Positions 15,378 to 24,491 are shown, counted from the first letter of the stretch. The stretch: 64,000 nt of DNA from Actinomycetaceae bacterium (GCA_030537735.1 JAUNVG010000004.1:62001-126000); one strand, 5' to 3'. Program-made: numbers and translations. Notes: generated by a model from the sequence alone, not told the origin.

Positions 15378-17879
15378 ATGCACTCCGGAAAAACCACCGC
15401 GCCACCTAACCACAATCAGCGCACTGACGCGCAGCCTACACAGACCCCTTCACGCCGTTCATTCCTGGCTTGGACCACTTTGGTAGGCGCCAGCACCGCC
15501 TTCTTCAGCAGCGTTGCTCCCACCACGTCAACCGCCCTGCCCTTCCCCACCACCCGCGGTAAGGAATCCAGCCTAGCTGGCACCCAAACAGTTTGGTCTG
15601 CCTGCACCGTCAACTGCGGTTCCCGCTGCCCGCTGCGTCTGGTAGTTAAGGACGGACAAGTCATCCGGGTACTACCGGAAGACACCGGTGCTAACGACTT
15701 AGGAAGCCAACAGATCCGCGCCTGCGTTCGCGGCCGGTCCATCCGCCACCGCATCTACAACCCAGACCGACTCAAGAAACCCCTCAAGCGCAAACCCGGC
15801 ACCAAGCGCGGTGACGGCGAGTGGATTGAAGTGTCCTGGGAAGAGGCACTCGATGAGATCGCTGCCAAGATGAAAGAACTCCTAGATAAGTACGGCAACG
15901 AGTCCATCTACCTCAACTACGGAACCGGAACCCTCGGTGGCACCATGGCTCGCTCCTGGCCGCCTGCGCAAACCCCATTCGCGCGCCTGATGAACCTCAT
16001 CGGCGGCTACCTCAACCACTATTCCGATTACTCAACCTGCCAGATCACCGCGGCCTACCCCTTCCACTACGGGGAATGGGTATCTTCAAATTCCTTTGAC
16101 GATGTGAAGAACTCTAAGCTGCAGGTAATGTTCGGGAACAACCCGCTAGAGACCCGCATGTCCGGCGGTGGGGAAACCTTCGTTACCCAAAACATTCGCC
16201 GCGAACACGGGGTAAAAACCATCGTCATCGACCCGCGCTACTCTGACACCGCGCTTAACTTAGCCGATGAATGGGTGGCTCTGCGTCCAGGCACCGACGC
16301 CGCCCTCGTCGCCGGCATGGCTCACGTGATGTTGGAAGAAAACTTACACGACCAAGCTTTCTTAGATAAATACACCATCGGCTTCGACGAAGACCACATG
16401 CCCGAAGGCGCTCCCGCCAATGCTTCTTACCGCTCCTACATCGAAGGTAAGGGGCCAGATGGGATAGAGAAAACCCCGCAGTGGGCAGCTTCCATTACCG
16501 GCGTGCCCGCGGACACTATCCGGCGCCTTGCGCGCGAGATTGCCGGCGCCAAGCCGTGCGCTATCACCCAGGGTTGGGGGCCCCAACGCCACGCCAACGG
16601 GGAAAACCAGGCGCGCGCCGTATTCACCCTGGCGGCTATGGTCGGACACATTGGGGTTCCCGGTGGCGGTACCGGCGGACGTGAAGCCTCTTACGGCCTC
16701 GCCATGGATTACCCCTTCAATACCGGCACCCAAAACCCGATCGAAACCTCCATTTCAGTATTCTCTTGGACCGACGCAGTTGACCACGGTCCGGAAATGA
16801 CCGCTGAAAAGGACGGGGTCCGCGGCAAGGACAAGCTGGACGTGCCCATCAAGATGATCTGGCAATACGCTGGCAATGCGCTCACTAACCAGCACTCAGA
16901 CATCAACCGCACGGTGGAGCTACTACGCGACGATTCCAAGTGCGAACTAATCGTAGTGTCAGACATTCAAATGACGGTATCGGCGCGATACGCAGATTTC
17001 GTTCTGCCTGATCTGTCCACTTCCGAACAAGATGACATCATCCAGGAAGGCTCCTCGGGCAACATGGGATACACCATCGTTGCGTCCAAGGCGATCGACC
17101 CGCTCTACGAATGCCGGTCAATCTACTGGGTTTGCTCGGAGCTGGCTCGCCGCTTCGGTGTTGAACAGGAATACACCGAAGGACGCACCCAAGAAGAATG
17201 GTGTCGATACACCATCGAGCAATCGCGTAAGAACATACCGCAGCTGCCTGCCTACGACGAACTCAAGCAGATGGGTATTTGGAAGGAACACGGCGAGTCT
17301 GTCATCCCGCTGGCTGACTTCCGTGAAGACCCTGAAAAGAACCCGCTGCAAACGCCCTCCGGCAAGATTGAAATCTACTCCGCAACTCTTGCCCAGATGG
17401 CTAAGACCTGGCAGTTCCCCGAAGGTAAACCAGGTGACAAGCTCACCGCCCTCCCCGAACACGTTGACACCTGGGAAGGTGCAGTCGAGGCCCGCCAGAA
17501 TAAGGAATTCCCCCTACAGTGCATCGGACACCACTACAAGGGACGCACGCACTCTTCCTACGCCAACGTTGACTGGTTGCGCGATGACGCCCACCCGCAG
17601 ATGCTCTGGATTAACTCCCTAGATGCCGCCCAACGCGGCATCGGCAACGGGGATGAAGTAACCATCTTCAATGAGCGCGGCACAGTGCGCACCCAAGCGC
17701 GAGTCACCACCAGAATCGCCCCCGGCGTAGTTTCTCTGCCGCAGGGATCGTGGTACCAGCCGGATAAGGACGGGGTAGATATCGGAGGCGCGGTCAACAC
17801 CCTAACCAGTTGGCATCCGTCACCGCTAGCCAAAGGCAATGCCCAGCACACCACCCTCGTCCAAGTGAAGAAAGCCTGA
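15378..17879 (+). CDS. dmsA: DMSO reductase-family molybdoenzyme catalytic subunit (DmsA-like)
   Basis: This bis-MGD oxidoreductase probably reduces DMSO or a related S- or N-oxide as a terminal electron acceptor. A Tat signal is clear: SRRSFLAW at residues 25-32 followed by a hydrophobic stretch. The FS0 [4Fe-4S] motif is Cys76-x3-Cys80-x3-Cys84-x31-Cys116. The Mo ligand is probably the Ser of YSDYSTCQI near residue 219, as in the DmsA/TorA class. The C-terminal MGD-binding domain includes IGHHYKGRTHSSY and SLPQGSWY. Family members are exported folded to the outer face of the membrane. dmsB and dmsC follow directly. The true substrate (DMSO, TMAO, selenate or other) is not deducible. Confidence 0.92.
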   Translation: MHSGKTTAPPNHNQRTDAQPTQTPSRRSFLAWTTLVGASTAFFSSVAPTTSTALPFPTTRGKESSLAGTQTVWSACTVNCGSRCPLRLVVKDGQVIRVLPEDTGANDLGSQQIRACVRGRSIRHRIYNPDRLKKPLKRKPGTKRGDGEWIEVSWEEALDEIAAKMKELLDKYGNESIYLNYGTGTLGGTMARSWPPAQTPFARLMNLIGGYLNHYSDYSTCQITAAYPFHYGEWVSSNSFDDVKNSKLQVMFGNNPLETRMSGGGETFVTQNIRREHGVKTIVIDPRYSDTALNLADEWVALRPGTDAALVAGMAHVMLEENLHDQAFLDKYTIGFDEDHMPEGAPANASYRSYIEGKGPDGIEKTPQWAASITGVPADTIRRLAREIAGAKPCAITQGWGPQRHANGENQARAVFTLAAMVGHIGVPGGGTGGREASYGLAMDYPFNTGTQNPIETSISVFSWTDAVDHGPEMTAEKDGVRGKDKLDVPIKMIWQYAGNALTNQHSDINRTVELLRDDSKCELIVVSDIQMTVSARYADFVLPDLSTSEQDDIIQEGSSGNMGYTIVASKAIDPLYECRSIYWVCSELARRFGVEQEYTEGRTQEEWCRYTIEQSRKNIPQLPAYDELKQMGIWKEHGESVIPLADFREDPEKNPLQTPSGKIEIYSATLAQMAKTWQFPEGKPGDKLTALPEHVDTWEGAVEARQNKEFPLQCIGHHYKGRTHSSYANVDWLRDDAHPQMLWINSLDAAQRGIGNGDEVTIFNERGTVRTQARVTTRIAPGVVSLPQGSWYQPDKDGVDIGGAVNTLTSWHPSPLAKGNAQHTTLVQVKKA

Positions 17880-17889
17880 GAGGTAAACC

Positions 17890-18507
17890 ATGAGTCAAAA
17901 ACTTGGATTCTACTTCAATCAAGCCCAGTGCAACGGGTGCAAGGCCTGCCAGATCGCCTGTAAGGATAAGCACGACACTCCCATTGGTGTGAACTGGCGA
18001 CGCGTGGTGGAATACACCGGTGGAGCCTGGAACGTAGACGGTGACACCTTCACCCCGCGGATCTTCAGCTACTACACTTCGATATCGTGCAACCACTGTG
18101 AGAACCCCATCTGCGTGCAGGTCTGCCCCACCACCGCCATGCACCAAGATGAAGACGGGGTGGTAAGTGTAGATCCCAATAAATGCGTTGGCTGCCGCTA
18201 CTGCGAATGGGCTTGCCCCTACTCCGCACCTCAGTTCAACGTTGAGCTTGGATACATGACTAAGTGCGACCTGTGTCGCGACTACCGCGCAGACGGCATG
18301 AACCCAGCTTGCGTGGATGCTTGTCCTTCACGCGCACTCGAATGGGGCCCGATCGAAGAGCTACGTAGCAAGTACGGAACTCTCGATGCGATAGCCCCGC
18401 TTCCTGACCCTTCCATTACCAATCCCCACCTGGTTCTTACCCCTCACCGGGATGCACAACCATGGAACGAAGGTTCGGGCGAAATTATGAACCGAGAGGA
18501 AGTGTAG
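17890..18507 (+). CDS. dmsB: DMSO reductase iron-sulfur subunit (DmsB-like)
   Basis: This is the electron-transfer subunit with four ferredoxin-type cysteine groups. The first is Cys14-x2-Cys17-x3-Cys20-x3-Cys24. The others are seen as SCNHCENPICVQVCP, KCVGCRYCEWACP, and KCDLCRD with CVDACP, a full four-cluster set. It passes electrons from the membrane subunit to the catalytic subunit and reaches the membrane with the Tat-exported partner. It starts 10 bp after dmsA, with GAGAGG upstream, and dmsC begins 3 bp after its stop. Confidence 0.95.
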   Translation: MSQKLGFYFNQAQCNGCKACQIACKDKHDTPIGVNWRRVVEYTGGAWNVDGDTFTPRIFSYYTSISCNHCENPICVQVCPTTAMHQDEDGVVSVDPNKCVGCRYCEWACPYSAPQFNVELGYMTKCDLCRDYRADGMNPACVDACPSRALEWGPIEELRSKYGTLDAIAPLPDPSITNPHLVLTPHRDAQPWNEGSGEIMNREEV

Positions 18508-18510
18508 AAC

Positions 18511-19455
18511 ATGCACTGGCATGAATGGCCACTCACAGTTTTCACCATCTTAGGGCAAATGGCTGTTGGCGCCTTCCTCACCCTAGGTTTCATCAATGTC
18601 CTTGGACGCCGTCGCTTCAACGACGAAACCGTAGACCGGGTTGCTGACCCCGCACTGTACGCTATTGGCCCGGTGATGGTCGCTGCCCTACTGGCATCCA
18701 TCTTCCACCTGGGTAACCCCTTAAATGCGCCCAACGCTCTTCGCCACGTAGCAACCTCATGGTTATCGCGCGAAATCGTTTCCGGCGCATCCTTCGCTGC
18801 CTTCGGCTTTGCCTTCGCAGCGCTGCTGTGGTTGCGCTGGTTCTCCACCACCTTGCGGACCGCACTGGCAGTCCTCACCGCCGTGGTAGGTGTAGCTTTC
18901 ATCTGGGTAATGGCATCGGTCTACATGCTGCCCACTGTCCCGGCGTGGAACCACTGGACGACCCCCGCCCAGTTCTATCTATCTGCAGTAATAATGGGCA
19001 CCATGGCGATCGCGGTGGCGTTCACTTCCTACCCACTAATCGCCCGCCGCTGGCCACAACTGGACAGGTGGGTACGCGGCTACCACGCCGAGCCGTCCTC
19101 CTACCCGGAAGAAGAGGTAGAAAAGTTCACCCGCGCGCTCCTACGCGTAATCGGGATCGTGGTGATCGTCGCCATCGCATTGCAACTAATCGTTCTCATC
19201 ATGCTGATGATGCGTGGGCAGACCTCGCCCAACCCACCTGCCGTCGCCTTCCCCATGGGATGGTTCATAGTGCGCCTAGCGCTACTGACCATTGGGGCCG
19301 GCCTAATGGGTGCCTACATCGCCACCACCGCCAAACGTGAGCCCGCCTTCACTCAGCTGTGGCTACTAGCTACCACAAGCTTTGTGCTGGTAACGGTTTC
19401 GGAGCTGATTGGACGCTTCATCTTCTACGGCACCATGAACCGCATTGGTATTTAG
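18511..19455 (+). CDS. dmsC: DMSO reductase membrane anchor subunit (DmsC-like)
   Basis: This is an integral membrane protein of 314 residues with about eight hydrophobic helices, beginning HEWPLTVFTILGQMAVGAFL, the typical DmsC start. It would oxidise menaquinol and anchor DmsAB. A long hydrophilic loop (about residues 185-215) separates the fifth and sixth helices. The start is 3 bp after dmsB with GAGAGGAAG upstream, so the genes are tightly coupled. Confidence 0.93.
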   Translation: MHWHEWPLTVFTILGQMAVGAFLTLGFINVLGRRRFNDETVDRVADPALYAIGPVMVAALLASIFHLGNPLNAPNALRHVATSWLSREIVSGASFAAFGFAFAALLWLRWFSTTLRTALAVLTAVVGVAFIWVMASVYMLPTVPAWNHWTTPAQFYLSAVIMGTMAIAVAFTSYPLIARRWPQLDRWVRGYHAEPSSYPEEEVEKFTRALLRVIGIVVIVAIALQLIVLIMLMMRGQTSPNPPAVAFPMGWFIVRLALLTIGAGLMGAYIATTAKREPAFTQLWLLATTSFVLVTVSELIGRFIFYGTMNRIGI

Positions 19456-19502
19456 GTTCCAGGTGGTACACCTACAACTCCAGGACCAGAGATTTACCTG
19501 AT

Positions 19503-20147
19503 ATGGACATAGCCGAAGATGCTCTACGCCTAGCTACCGCGGCAGATATATTAGCCCGCGTACTGGTGGATCCTTTCACCACCAACTTACCGCAGATATT
19601 TGCCGACCCCGCGTTGCTTGAAAGCTGGCCCCTCGACGACAGTGCTTCGACCCGAGGAATCGACACCCTGAGTCAAGCACTCACCTCACCCGATGGTCTA
19701 GGCAGTCTAGAGCTGATTAAACGCGACCACCTCTACCTCTTCGGAGGCGCTGGTAAACCCTTAGCCTGCCCGTACGAATCTCCGTACGTGGATAAGGATG
19801 GTTTAGTGTTCGATGAGGCCACCTTCGCGGTGCGCGCTGCCTATAAGCGCTTCGGTTTCCAGATAAACAACCTCAACCGCGAACCCGATGACCACTTGGG
19901 ATATGAGTTAGCTTTTGTCTCCGCCCTGTGCAAGCACCTGAGTCAATACCCGCAAGATAGTGACGTCAAAAAGCAGCTAGACGATTTCGTCACCACCCAT
20001 CTCAGTGCCTTTGGGTACGCAGTCGCCGAAGGTATAGCGGTACATGCTCGCTCCCCGTTCTATCTAGGAAGCGCTCACCTGCTAACTGGTTTACTAGACA
20101 AACTACGCGATTTCACTAATGTTGAAATATCCGTTATTGGCCAATAG
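19503..20147 (+). CDS. TorD/DmsD-family molybdoenzyme chaperone
   Basis: The product is an all-helical cytosolic protein of about 214 residues with the TorD/DmsD layout: a hydrophobic N-terminal helix, then LFGGAGKPLACPYESPYVDKD and a LGYELAFVSALCKHL helix. Such chaperones bind the Tat signal of the partner reductase and hold it until the cofactor is inserted. The ATG at 19503 is chosen because it avoids dmsC (which ends at 19455) and starts the homologous region. The ribosome-binding site is weak. Its place as the fourth gene of the dms operon matches its role. Confidence 0.85.
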   Translation: MDIAEDALRLATAADILARVLVDPFTTNLPQIFADPALLESWPLDDSASTRGIDTLSQALTSPDGLGSLELIKRDHLYLFGGAGKPLACPYESPYVDKDGLVFDEATFAVRAAYKRFGFQINNLNREPDDHLGYELAFVSALCKHLSQYPQDSDVKKQLDDFVTTHLSAFGYAVAEGIAVHARSPFYLGSAHLLTGLLDKLRDFTNVEISVIGQ

Positions 20148-20166
20148 GTAGAAAGAACGCTCCCAG

Positions 20167-20649
20167 ATGGACGCACCTGCTCAATTCACCCACCTCAACA
20201 GCTTAGGGGAAGCGCACATGGTGGATGTGACCTCGAAAACCCCTACCGTGAGACAAGCCAGTGCCCGCGCAACTCTCACCTGCCTACCCGAAACCATCGC
20301 TGCTATTAAAGACAGCAAAATGCCCAAAGGTGACGTGCTCGCCGTTGCCCGTATAGCTGGCATCAGCGCAACCAAGCAGGTCCCCCAACTTCTGCCTCTG
20401 GCTCACACCATCGGTATCCACGGTGTAAATGTTGAGATAGAACTTCACGAAGACAGCGTGCTGATCAGCTCCACCGTGCGCACTGCTGATCGCACCGGAG
20501 TGGAAATGGAAGCTCTCACAGCGGTGACCGTTTCCGCGCTGGCGTTCGTAGACATGGTCAAGGGAGTTGACCGCACGGTCGCAATAGAGTCCGCCTACAT
20601 CACCGCTAAATCGGGGGGACGCTCCGGTGATTGGGTAAGGCCCCAGTAG
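20167..20649 (+). CDS. moaC: Cyclic pyranopterin monophosphate synthase (MoaC)
   Basis: MoaC converts 3',8-cyclo-GTP from MoaA into cyclic pyranopterin monophosphate. The 160-residue product begins with FTHLNSLGEAHMVDVTSK and contains the conserved MPKGDVLAVARIAGI, LLPLAHTI, TGVEMEALTAVTVSAL and the C-terminal KSGGRSGD. It begins 19 bp after the chaperone gene and so is probably the last gene of the dms transcript, tying cofactor supply to the enzyme. It converges with mog. Confidence 0.97.
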   Translation: MDAPAQFTHLNSLGEAHMVDVTSKTPTVRQASARATLTCLPETIAAIKDSKMPKGDVLAVARIAGISATKQVPQLLPLAHTIGIHGVNVEIELHEDSVLISSTVRTADRTGVEMEALTAVTVSALAFVDMVKGVDRTVAIESAYITAKSGGRSGDWVRPQ

Positions 20650-20671
20650 CTATCAGCCCCGCCTAACAGGC

Positions 20672-21163
20672 CTAGTGGTCGCCTCCGACTAGTTGGTCGA
20701 CGATATGGGGCACGAGGGGCGCTACTACCTCGATGGCGTCTTTGACTGCTCCGGTTGAACCGGCAGCATTAATTACCACCGCACGCTTGCCGCCTACCGT
20801 TAAGACCCCAACAATTCCTCTGGAAATAATCGCAGTTGGTACGCTGGCTTGCCCTCGTTGACGTATGGCTTGCGCGATTCCGGCAAGCTCATAGTCAACT
20901 AACTTGGAGGTTGCTTCCGCCGTAACATCACGCGGCCCCACACCGGTACCGCCGGTGGTGAAAACCACCTGCGCTCGCGCCGCTACCGCGCTTTTAATGG
21001 CATCACCAATAAGCCCTTCGTCGTCGGGCACAATTCGGTCAAAAACCACGCGCCCTCCCTGTTCACTCCACATGCTCTTAGCGAGCGGTCCGGAGCGATC
21101 GGGATACTCCCCCTTGAAAGCACGGTCAGATACAGTTATTACAGCTACTGAGTAAGCTTCCAC
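20672..21163 (-). CDS. mog: Molybdopterin adenylyltransferase-like protein (MogA/MoaB family)
   Basis: The protein activates molybdopterin by adenylation so that MoeA can insert molybdate. The MPT-binding signature TTGGTGVGPRDVTAEAT and the earlier DRAFKGEYPDRSGP are complete. The frame is open to a GTG at 21199, but the GTG at 21163 is preferred: AAGGA lies 6 bases upstream and the product then begins at the family start (EAYSVAVITVSD). It diverges from the moeB-like gene with 56 bp between starts. MogA and MoaB cannot be separated by sequence alone; the presence of MoeA suggests the MogA role. Confidence 0.92.
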   Translation of the reverse strand: MEAYSVAVITVSDRAFKGEYPDRSGPLAKSMWSEQGGRVVFDRIVPDDEGLIGDAIKSAVAARAQVVFTTGGTGVGPRDVTAEATSKLVDYELAGIAQAIRQRGQASVPTAIISRGIVGVLTVGGKRAVVINAAGSTGAVKDAIEVVAPLVPHIVDQLVGGDH

Positions 21164-21206
21164 AGGTTTTCCTTCACGGTGAGTATGCAGCAACGCCACA
21201 ATAAGC

Positions 21207-21219
21207 TAACGTTTTCAGC
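21207..21219 (+). promoter_or_regulatory. Putative leaderless promoter of the moeB-like gene
   Basis: TAACGT (21207-21212), a TANNNT -10 element, ends 7 bases before the ATG at 21220, and there is no Shine-Dalgarno sequence. This spacing suggests transcription starts at the start codon. Confidence 0.5.
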
Positions 21220-21927
21220 ATGACCTGCAAACGCTATGAACGCAACCTTGCCTTAACTGCTGTTGGCCCTCAAGGGCAACAGGCCTGGGAAAGTGCTCGA
21301 GTGGCAGTGGTAGGCGCTGGTGGCTTGGGATCGCCCCTGCTGTATTACCTAGCTGCAGCGGGAGTGGGGCATCTAGCTATCTTCGATTGTGATGTGGTTG
21401 AAGAAACTAACTTAAACCGTCAAATACTGCACGCAGTGGACAGGATTGGGGAAAGCAAAGCTACCTCCGCAGCGCGAACACTATTGTCCTTCAATCCGGG
21501 TATCTCGGTGACTGCTCACGCTCGTGAGATTAACACTAAAAACTGTGCCGAACTGCTTTCTGGATATGATCTGATAGTTGATGCCACTGATAACTTTTCC
21601 ACCAAGTTCTTGCTCGCAACTTACGCCGTTGAGCAAAAACGTAATCTGGTTTGGGGAACAGTCGTGGGCTTACACGCGAAACTGGGATGTTACCTACCGA
21701 ACCTGGTTGCACATGGTGGTGCAACGTTGTTAGACCTTTATCCGCATGTCCCCGAAGCCACCACTGACGTCCCCGCAGGTGTTTTGGGCGCTAGCTGCGG
21801 CGTAGCTGGATCTTTAATGGCTACTATGGCTCTGGGGGCGCTGGCTAAAACCTGGCTGCCGAAACGTAAAGAGATAATACTGGTTGATACCATGACCGCC
21901 ACGGTCCGTCCGCTGGAGCTAAAATGA
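21220..21927 (+). CDS. moeB: ThiF/MoeB-family adenylyltransferase
   Basis: This E1-like enzyme probably adenylates the C-terminal glycine of MoaD. The nucleotide-binding VAVVGAGGLGSPLLYYLAAAG is followed by NLNRQILH and the DATDNFSTKFLL block, all typical of MoeB/ThiF. At 235 residues it lacks the C-terminal rhodanese domain of MoeZ-type proteins, so a separate sulfurtransferase would be needed. The usual zinc-binding CxxC pairs of MoeB are also not evident. Its stop overlaps the moeA start as ATGA, which points to coupled translation and a molybdenum role rather than thiamine. Confidence 0.88.
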   Translation: MTCKRYERNLALTAVGPQGQQAWESARVAVVGAGGLGSPLLYYLAAAGVGHLAIFDCDVVEETNLNRQILHAVDRIGESKATSAARTLLSFNPGISVTAHAREINTKNCAELLSGYDLIVDATDNFSTKFLLATYAVEQKRNLVWGTVVGLHAKLGCYLPNLVAHGGATLLDLYPHVPEATTDVPAGVLGASCGVAGSLMATMALGALAKTWLPKRKEIILVDTMTATVRPLELK

Positions 21928-23177
21928 TAAGCCTGGAACGATACCTTGAACTAGTGAGAGCCAACTTAAGGCCGGTCGAAGTTGAAACAGTTGACGTCCG
22001 TAGCGCACGCGGGCAAGTGCTAGCTTCCCCGCTGATAGCTCAACGCTCAGTGCCTGCTTTCGACAACTCTGCCATGGATGGCTTCGCCGTCAGACACCGT
22101 GATTTACAGCCGGCTAAAGATAGTTCGCTCCCCCGGGTCTGGCTGCCGGTAACTGGACAGATTCCTGCCGGCCCCTTCAACGCAGATAAGTTGCCTGCCG
22201 GATCGGCCATGCGCATTATGACAGGAGCTTGTATCCCAGACGGAGCCGATACTGTGATCGCTGTCGAGGACACCGATTGTCCCCCCGGTCCGGTGCCGCT
22301 ACCAACTAAGATTTCAGTTCCCACAGATGTCCCCCTGGGCTGCCACATTCGCCGGCAAGGGGAAGATGTGAAGGCGGCAGAGACGCTAGCTTGTGAAGGA
22401 AGCCTAATCACTCCTGCTTTGATAGCCGCCTGCCTCGCGGTGGGCGTTACTAGCGTGCAGGCATATCGGAAGGTGCGGGTTTTCATTGTCAGTACCGGTG
22501 ATGAGCTGCAAGACCCTCAGGCACCCCCTCACCCCGGTATGATCCCCGATACCAATGCTTTCCTCCTATCTAGTTTGGTTCAAGAAGCAGGTGCAGAAGT
22601 AATCGGCGTGGGACGCAGTGCCGATACTGTACAGTCCCTTCTGGCGGTATTTAACCAAGCTGCGCAACCGGATCTAGTGATCACTACCGCCGGTGTTTCT
22701 GCCGGTGCGTTCGACGTGGTCAAAGCTCTTAAAACTCAAGCTGATTTGCACTTTCACAAAGTTGCTATGCAGCCGGGTAAACCACAAGGGTATGGAAGTT
22801 TGCTCATCAGCGGAAGACAGGTTCCAATATTGGCCCTACCTGGCAATCCTGTTAGCGCCTTTGTCTCTTTTCACACAGTGGTGCGTGCAGCCTTGAACCG
22901 TCTTAGCGGTAAAGGCAGCAGTCCTCACCCCCTTGGCCTTGAACTATTACCGGCCCAGGCAGCGCAAAGTTGGACCTCCCCCGCAGGGCGCACCCAGCTT
23001 CTTCCCGTCGCCCGCGCCCACCGTAGCGACGCCATCCAGGTCAGCCCCATTTGCCCAGGGCGTTCAGTTTCTCATCGGGTGGCTTCACTTCACCGCGCCG
23101 ATGCGATTGCGGTTGTCCCAGCCGAAGTCACCCAAGTCAATAGCGGTGATGCAGTGAGCATTATTCCCACGATTTAA
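21924..23177 (+). CDS. moeA: Molybdopterin molybdenumtransferase (MoeA)
   Basis: MoeA inserts molybdate into adenylated molybdopterin to give Mo-cofactor. The 417-residue chain has the MoeA order: PAFDNSAMDGFAV near the N-terminus, RIMTGACIPDGADTV, STGDEL, TTAGVSAGAFDVVK (usually TTGGVS) and LALPGNPVSAFVSF. A C-terminal domain IV follows. The ATG overlaps the preceding stop by 4 bases. No terminator is obvious before the mod genes, and 102 bp separate its stop from the regulator start. Confidence 0.96.
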   Translation: MISLERYLELVRANLRPVEVETVDVRSARGQVLASPLIAQRSVPAFDNSAMDGFAVRHRDLQPAKDSSLPRVWLPVTGQIPAGPFNADKLPAGSAMRIMTGACIPDGADTVIAVEDTDCPPGPVPLPTKISVPTDVPLGCHIRRQGEDVKAAETLACEGSLITPALIAACLAVGVTSVQAYRKVRVFIVSTGDELQDPQAPPHPGMIPDTNAFLLSSLVQEAGAEVIGVGRSADTVQSLLAVFNQAAQPDLVITTAGVSAGAFDVVKALKTQADLHFHKVAMQPGKPQGYGSLLISGRQVPILALPGNPVSAFVSFHTVVRAALNRLSGKGSSPHPLGLELLPAQAAQSWTSPAGRTQLLPVARAHRSDAIQVSPICPGRSVSHRVASLHRADAIAVVPAEVTQVNSGDAVSIIPTI

Positions 23178-23233
23178 CGCATCCCGCTCAACATATTCAC
23201 AGATCCGCAGATACTCCCGAAAGTGTCACCATA

Positions 23234-23284
23234 GGGCGCATTTGCGGGCGCAAATGGATTCAATGGGCGCTTTTGCGGTATGGT
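23234..23284 (+). promoter_or_regulatory. Candidate autoregulatory operator of the mod operon
   Basis: Two direct repeats, GGGCGCATTTGCGG (23234-23247) and GGGCGCTTTTGCGG (23265-23278), differ at one base and are 31 bp apart, about three helical turns. The first overlaps a perfect palindrome, CATTTGCG-GG-CGCAAATG (23239-23256). TATGGT (23279-23284) could be the -10 element for a leaderless GTG at 23292. The repeats would then cover the core promoter. The likely binder is the encoded HTH-TOBE protein. Confidence 0.6.
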
Positions 23285-23684
23285 GTCTTATGTGGATTAC
23301 CTCAGAGTAAGTGAAGTTGCGTCAATCTTAAACGTATCAGACGACACCGTACGGCGCTTGATTGACGACGGTAAATTAACCGCCTCACGCAAAGGCAACC
23401 GTATACAGGTGGATCCTCTTTCTGTAGTGGAACGACTCTCTGCCATCGCCGCCGGGCACAGTCCCGGAAGAAAACACAGTTCCATACGTAACCAGCTGCG
23501 CGGCCTCGTCACCAAAATAATTCAAGACGAGGTGATGTCCCAGGTGGAGATGGTTTGCGGCCCCTACCGGATCGTTAGCTTAATATCGACCGCGGCAGCG
23601 CGCGACATGGGCCTCGAAGTAGGTTCGATTGCGGTGGCCAATATGAAAGCTACAAACGTGTCGATTTCATTAGATAAGGAGTAA
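23280..23684 (+). CDS. HTH-TOBE (Mop) molybdate-responsive regulator
   Basis: The 134-residue protein pairs an N-terminal excisionase/MerR-type helix-turn-helix (YLRVSEVASILNVSDDTVRRLIDDG, about residues 7-32) with a single C-terminal TOBE/Mop domain (about 68-133). That domain should bind molybdate, so the protein would act like ModE on the downstream modA-modBC genes. The ATG at 23280 has no Shine-Dalgarno sequence. A GTG four codons later (23292) lies 7 bases after a TATGGT -10 candidate and may be the real leaderless start. AAGGAG for modA overlaps its 3' end. It is not a canonical ModE, so no symbol is given. Confidence 0.85.
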   Translation: MVSYVDYLRVSEVASILNVSDDTVRRLIDDGKLTASRKGNRIQVDPLSVVERLSAIAAGHSPGRKHSSIRNQLRGLVTKIIQDEVMSQVEMVCGPYRIVSLISTAAARDMGLEVGSIAVANMKATNVSISLDKE

Positions 23685-23687
23685 GGA

Positions 23688-24491
23688 ATGTTTAAAAAAA
23701 TAGTAGAAAAACTCGCTCTACCAGCGGCGCTGCTGCTGGCGGCCGCTCCGCTTGCGGCATGTTCCCAATCATCCGAAACTGCAGGCGAAGACCCCTCTGC
23801 CACCACCACCGCGGCAAGCACCGAAGGAACCCTAACCGTATTCGCTGCTGCGTCCTTAAACAAAGCTTTTACCGCCATCGCAGATGAGGTTTTCGCAACC
23901 ACGAACCCGGGCGTAGAAGTGAAGTTCTCTTTCGAGGGGTCTTCCACCCTGGTGGATCAGATTCAAAATGGCTCCCCCGCCGATGTTTTTGCTTCTGCAG
24001 ACCTAAAGAACATGGATAAGGCCACTGAAGCTGGTTTAGTGCAGACACCGGTCGAGTTCACTCGCAACGACTTAACTCTTATCGTTCCCGCGGGTAATCC
24101 CGCCGGCATCACCGGCATAGATAGCTCCCTTGAAGGTAGTGACCTAATCGTGTGCGCACCTCAAGTCCCCTGCGGAAACCTCACATTGCAGGTCGCCAAG
24201 GACGCTGGGGTGGAGCTTAAACCAGTGTCTGAGGAACAAAAAGTCACTGATGTGCGCGGCAAAATAGAGTCAGGTCAAGGCGACGCAGGTTTTGTCTACG
24301 CCACTGACGCCAAGGCTGCCGGAGACAAGGTCGAAGTAATCCCTATGAGCGTTAAGGGCACCAACACCTACCCGATCGCAGTGGTGAAGGACAGTGCCAA
24401 TGCGCAAACCGCGCAGGCGTTCATCGACGCGGTGCTATCGGATGAAGGCCAAACCATCCTCGCTCGCTTTGGTTTCTTAGCACTGAAGTAA
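23688..24491 (+). CDS. modA: Molybdate ABC transporter substrate-binding lipoprotein (ModA)
   Basis: ModA captures molybdate (and tungstate) outside the membrane and delivers it to ModBC. The N-terminal signal ends in lipobox LAAC with lipid-modified Cys25. The mature part begins LTVFAAASLNKAFTAIA and contains FEGSSTLVDQIQNGSPADVFASAD, the oxyanion-binding signature of ModA/WtpA. The C-terminus ends with QAFIDAVLSDEGQTILARFGF. AAGGAGTAAGGA lies just before the ATG. It follows the regulator by 3 bp and its TAA abuts the modBC ATG. Confidence 0.95.
   Translation: MFKKIVEKLALPAALLLAAAPLAACSQSSETAGEDPSATTTAASTEGTLTVFAAASLNKAFTAIADEVFATTNPGVEVKFSFEGSSTLVDQIQNGSPADVFASADLKNMDKATEAGLVQTPVEFTRNDLTLIVPAGNPAGITGIDSSLEGSDLIVCAPQVPCGNLTLQVAKDAGVELKPVSEEQKVTDVRGKIESGQGDAGFVYATDAKAAGDKVEVIPMSVKGTNTYPIAVVKDSANAQTAQAFIDAVLSDEGQTILARFGFLALK

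Noticed and set aside
23564..23947. Minus-strand open frame across the regulator-modA junction
   Set aside because: It overlaps two well-supported genes; its composition mirrors them.
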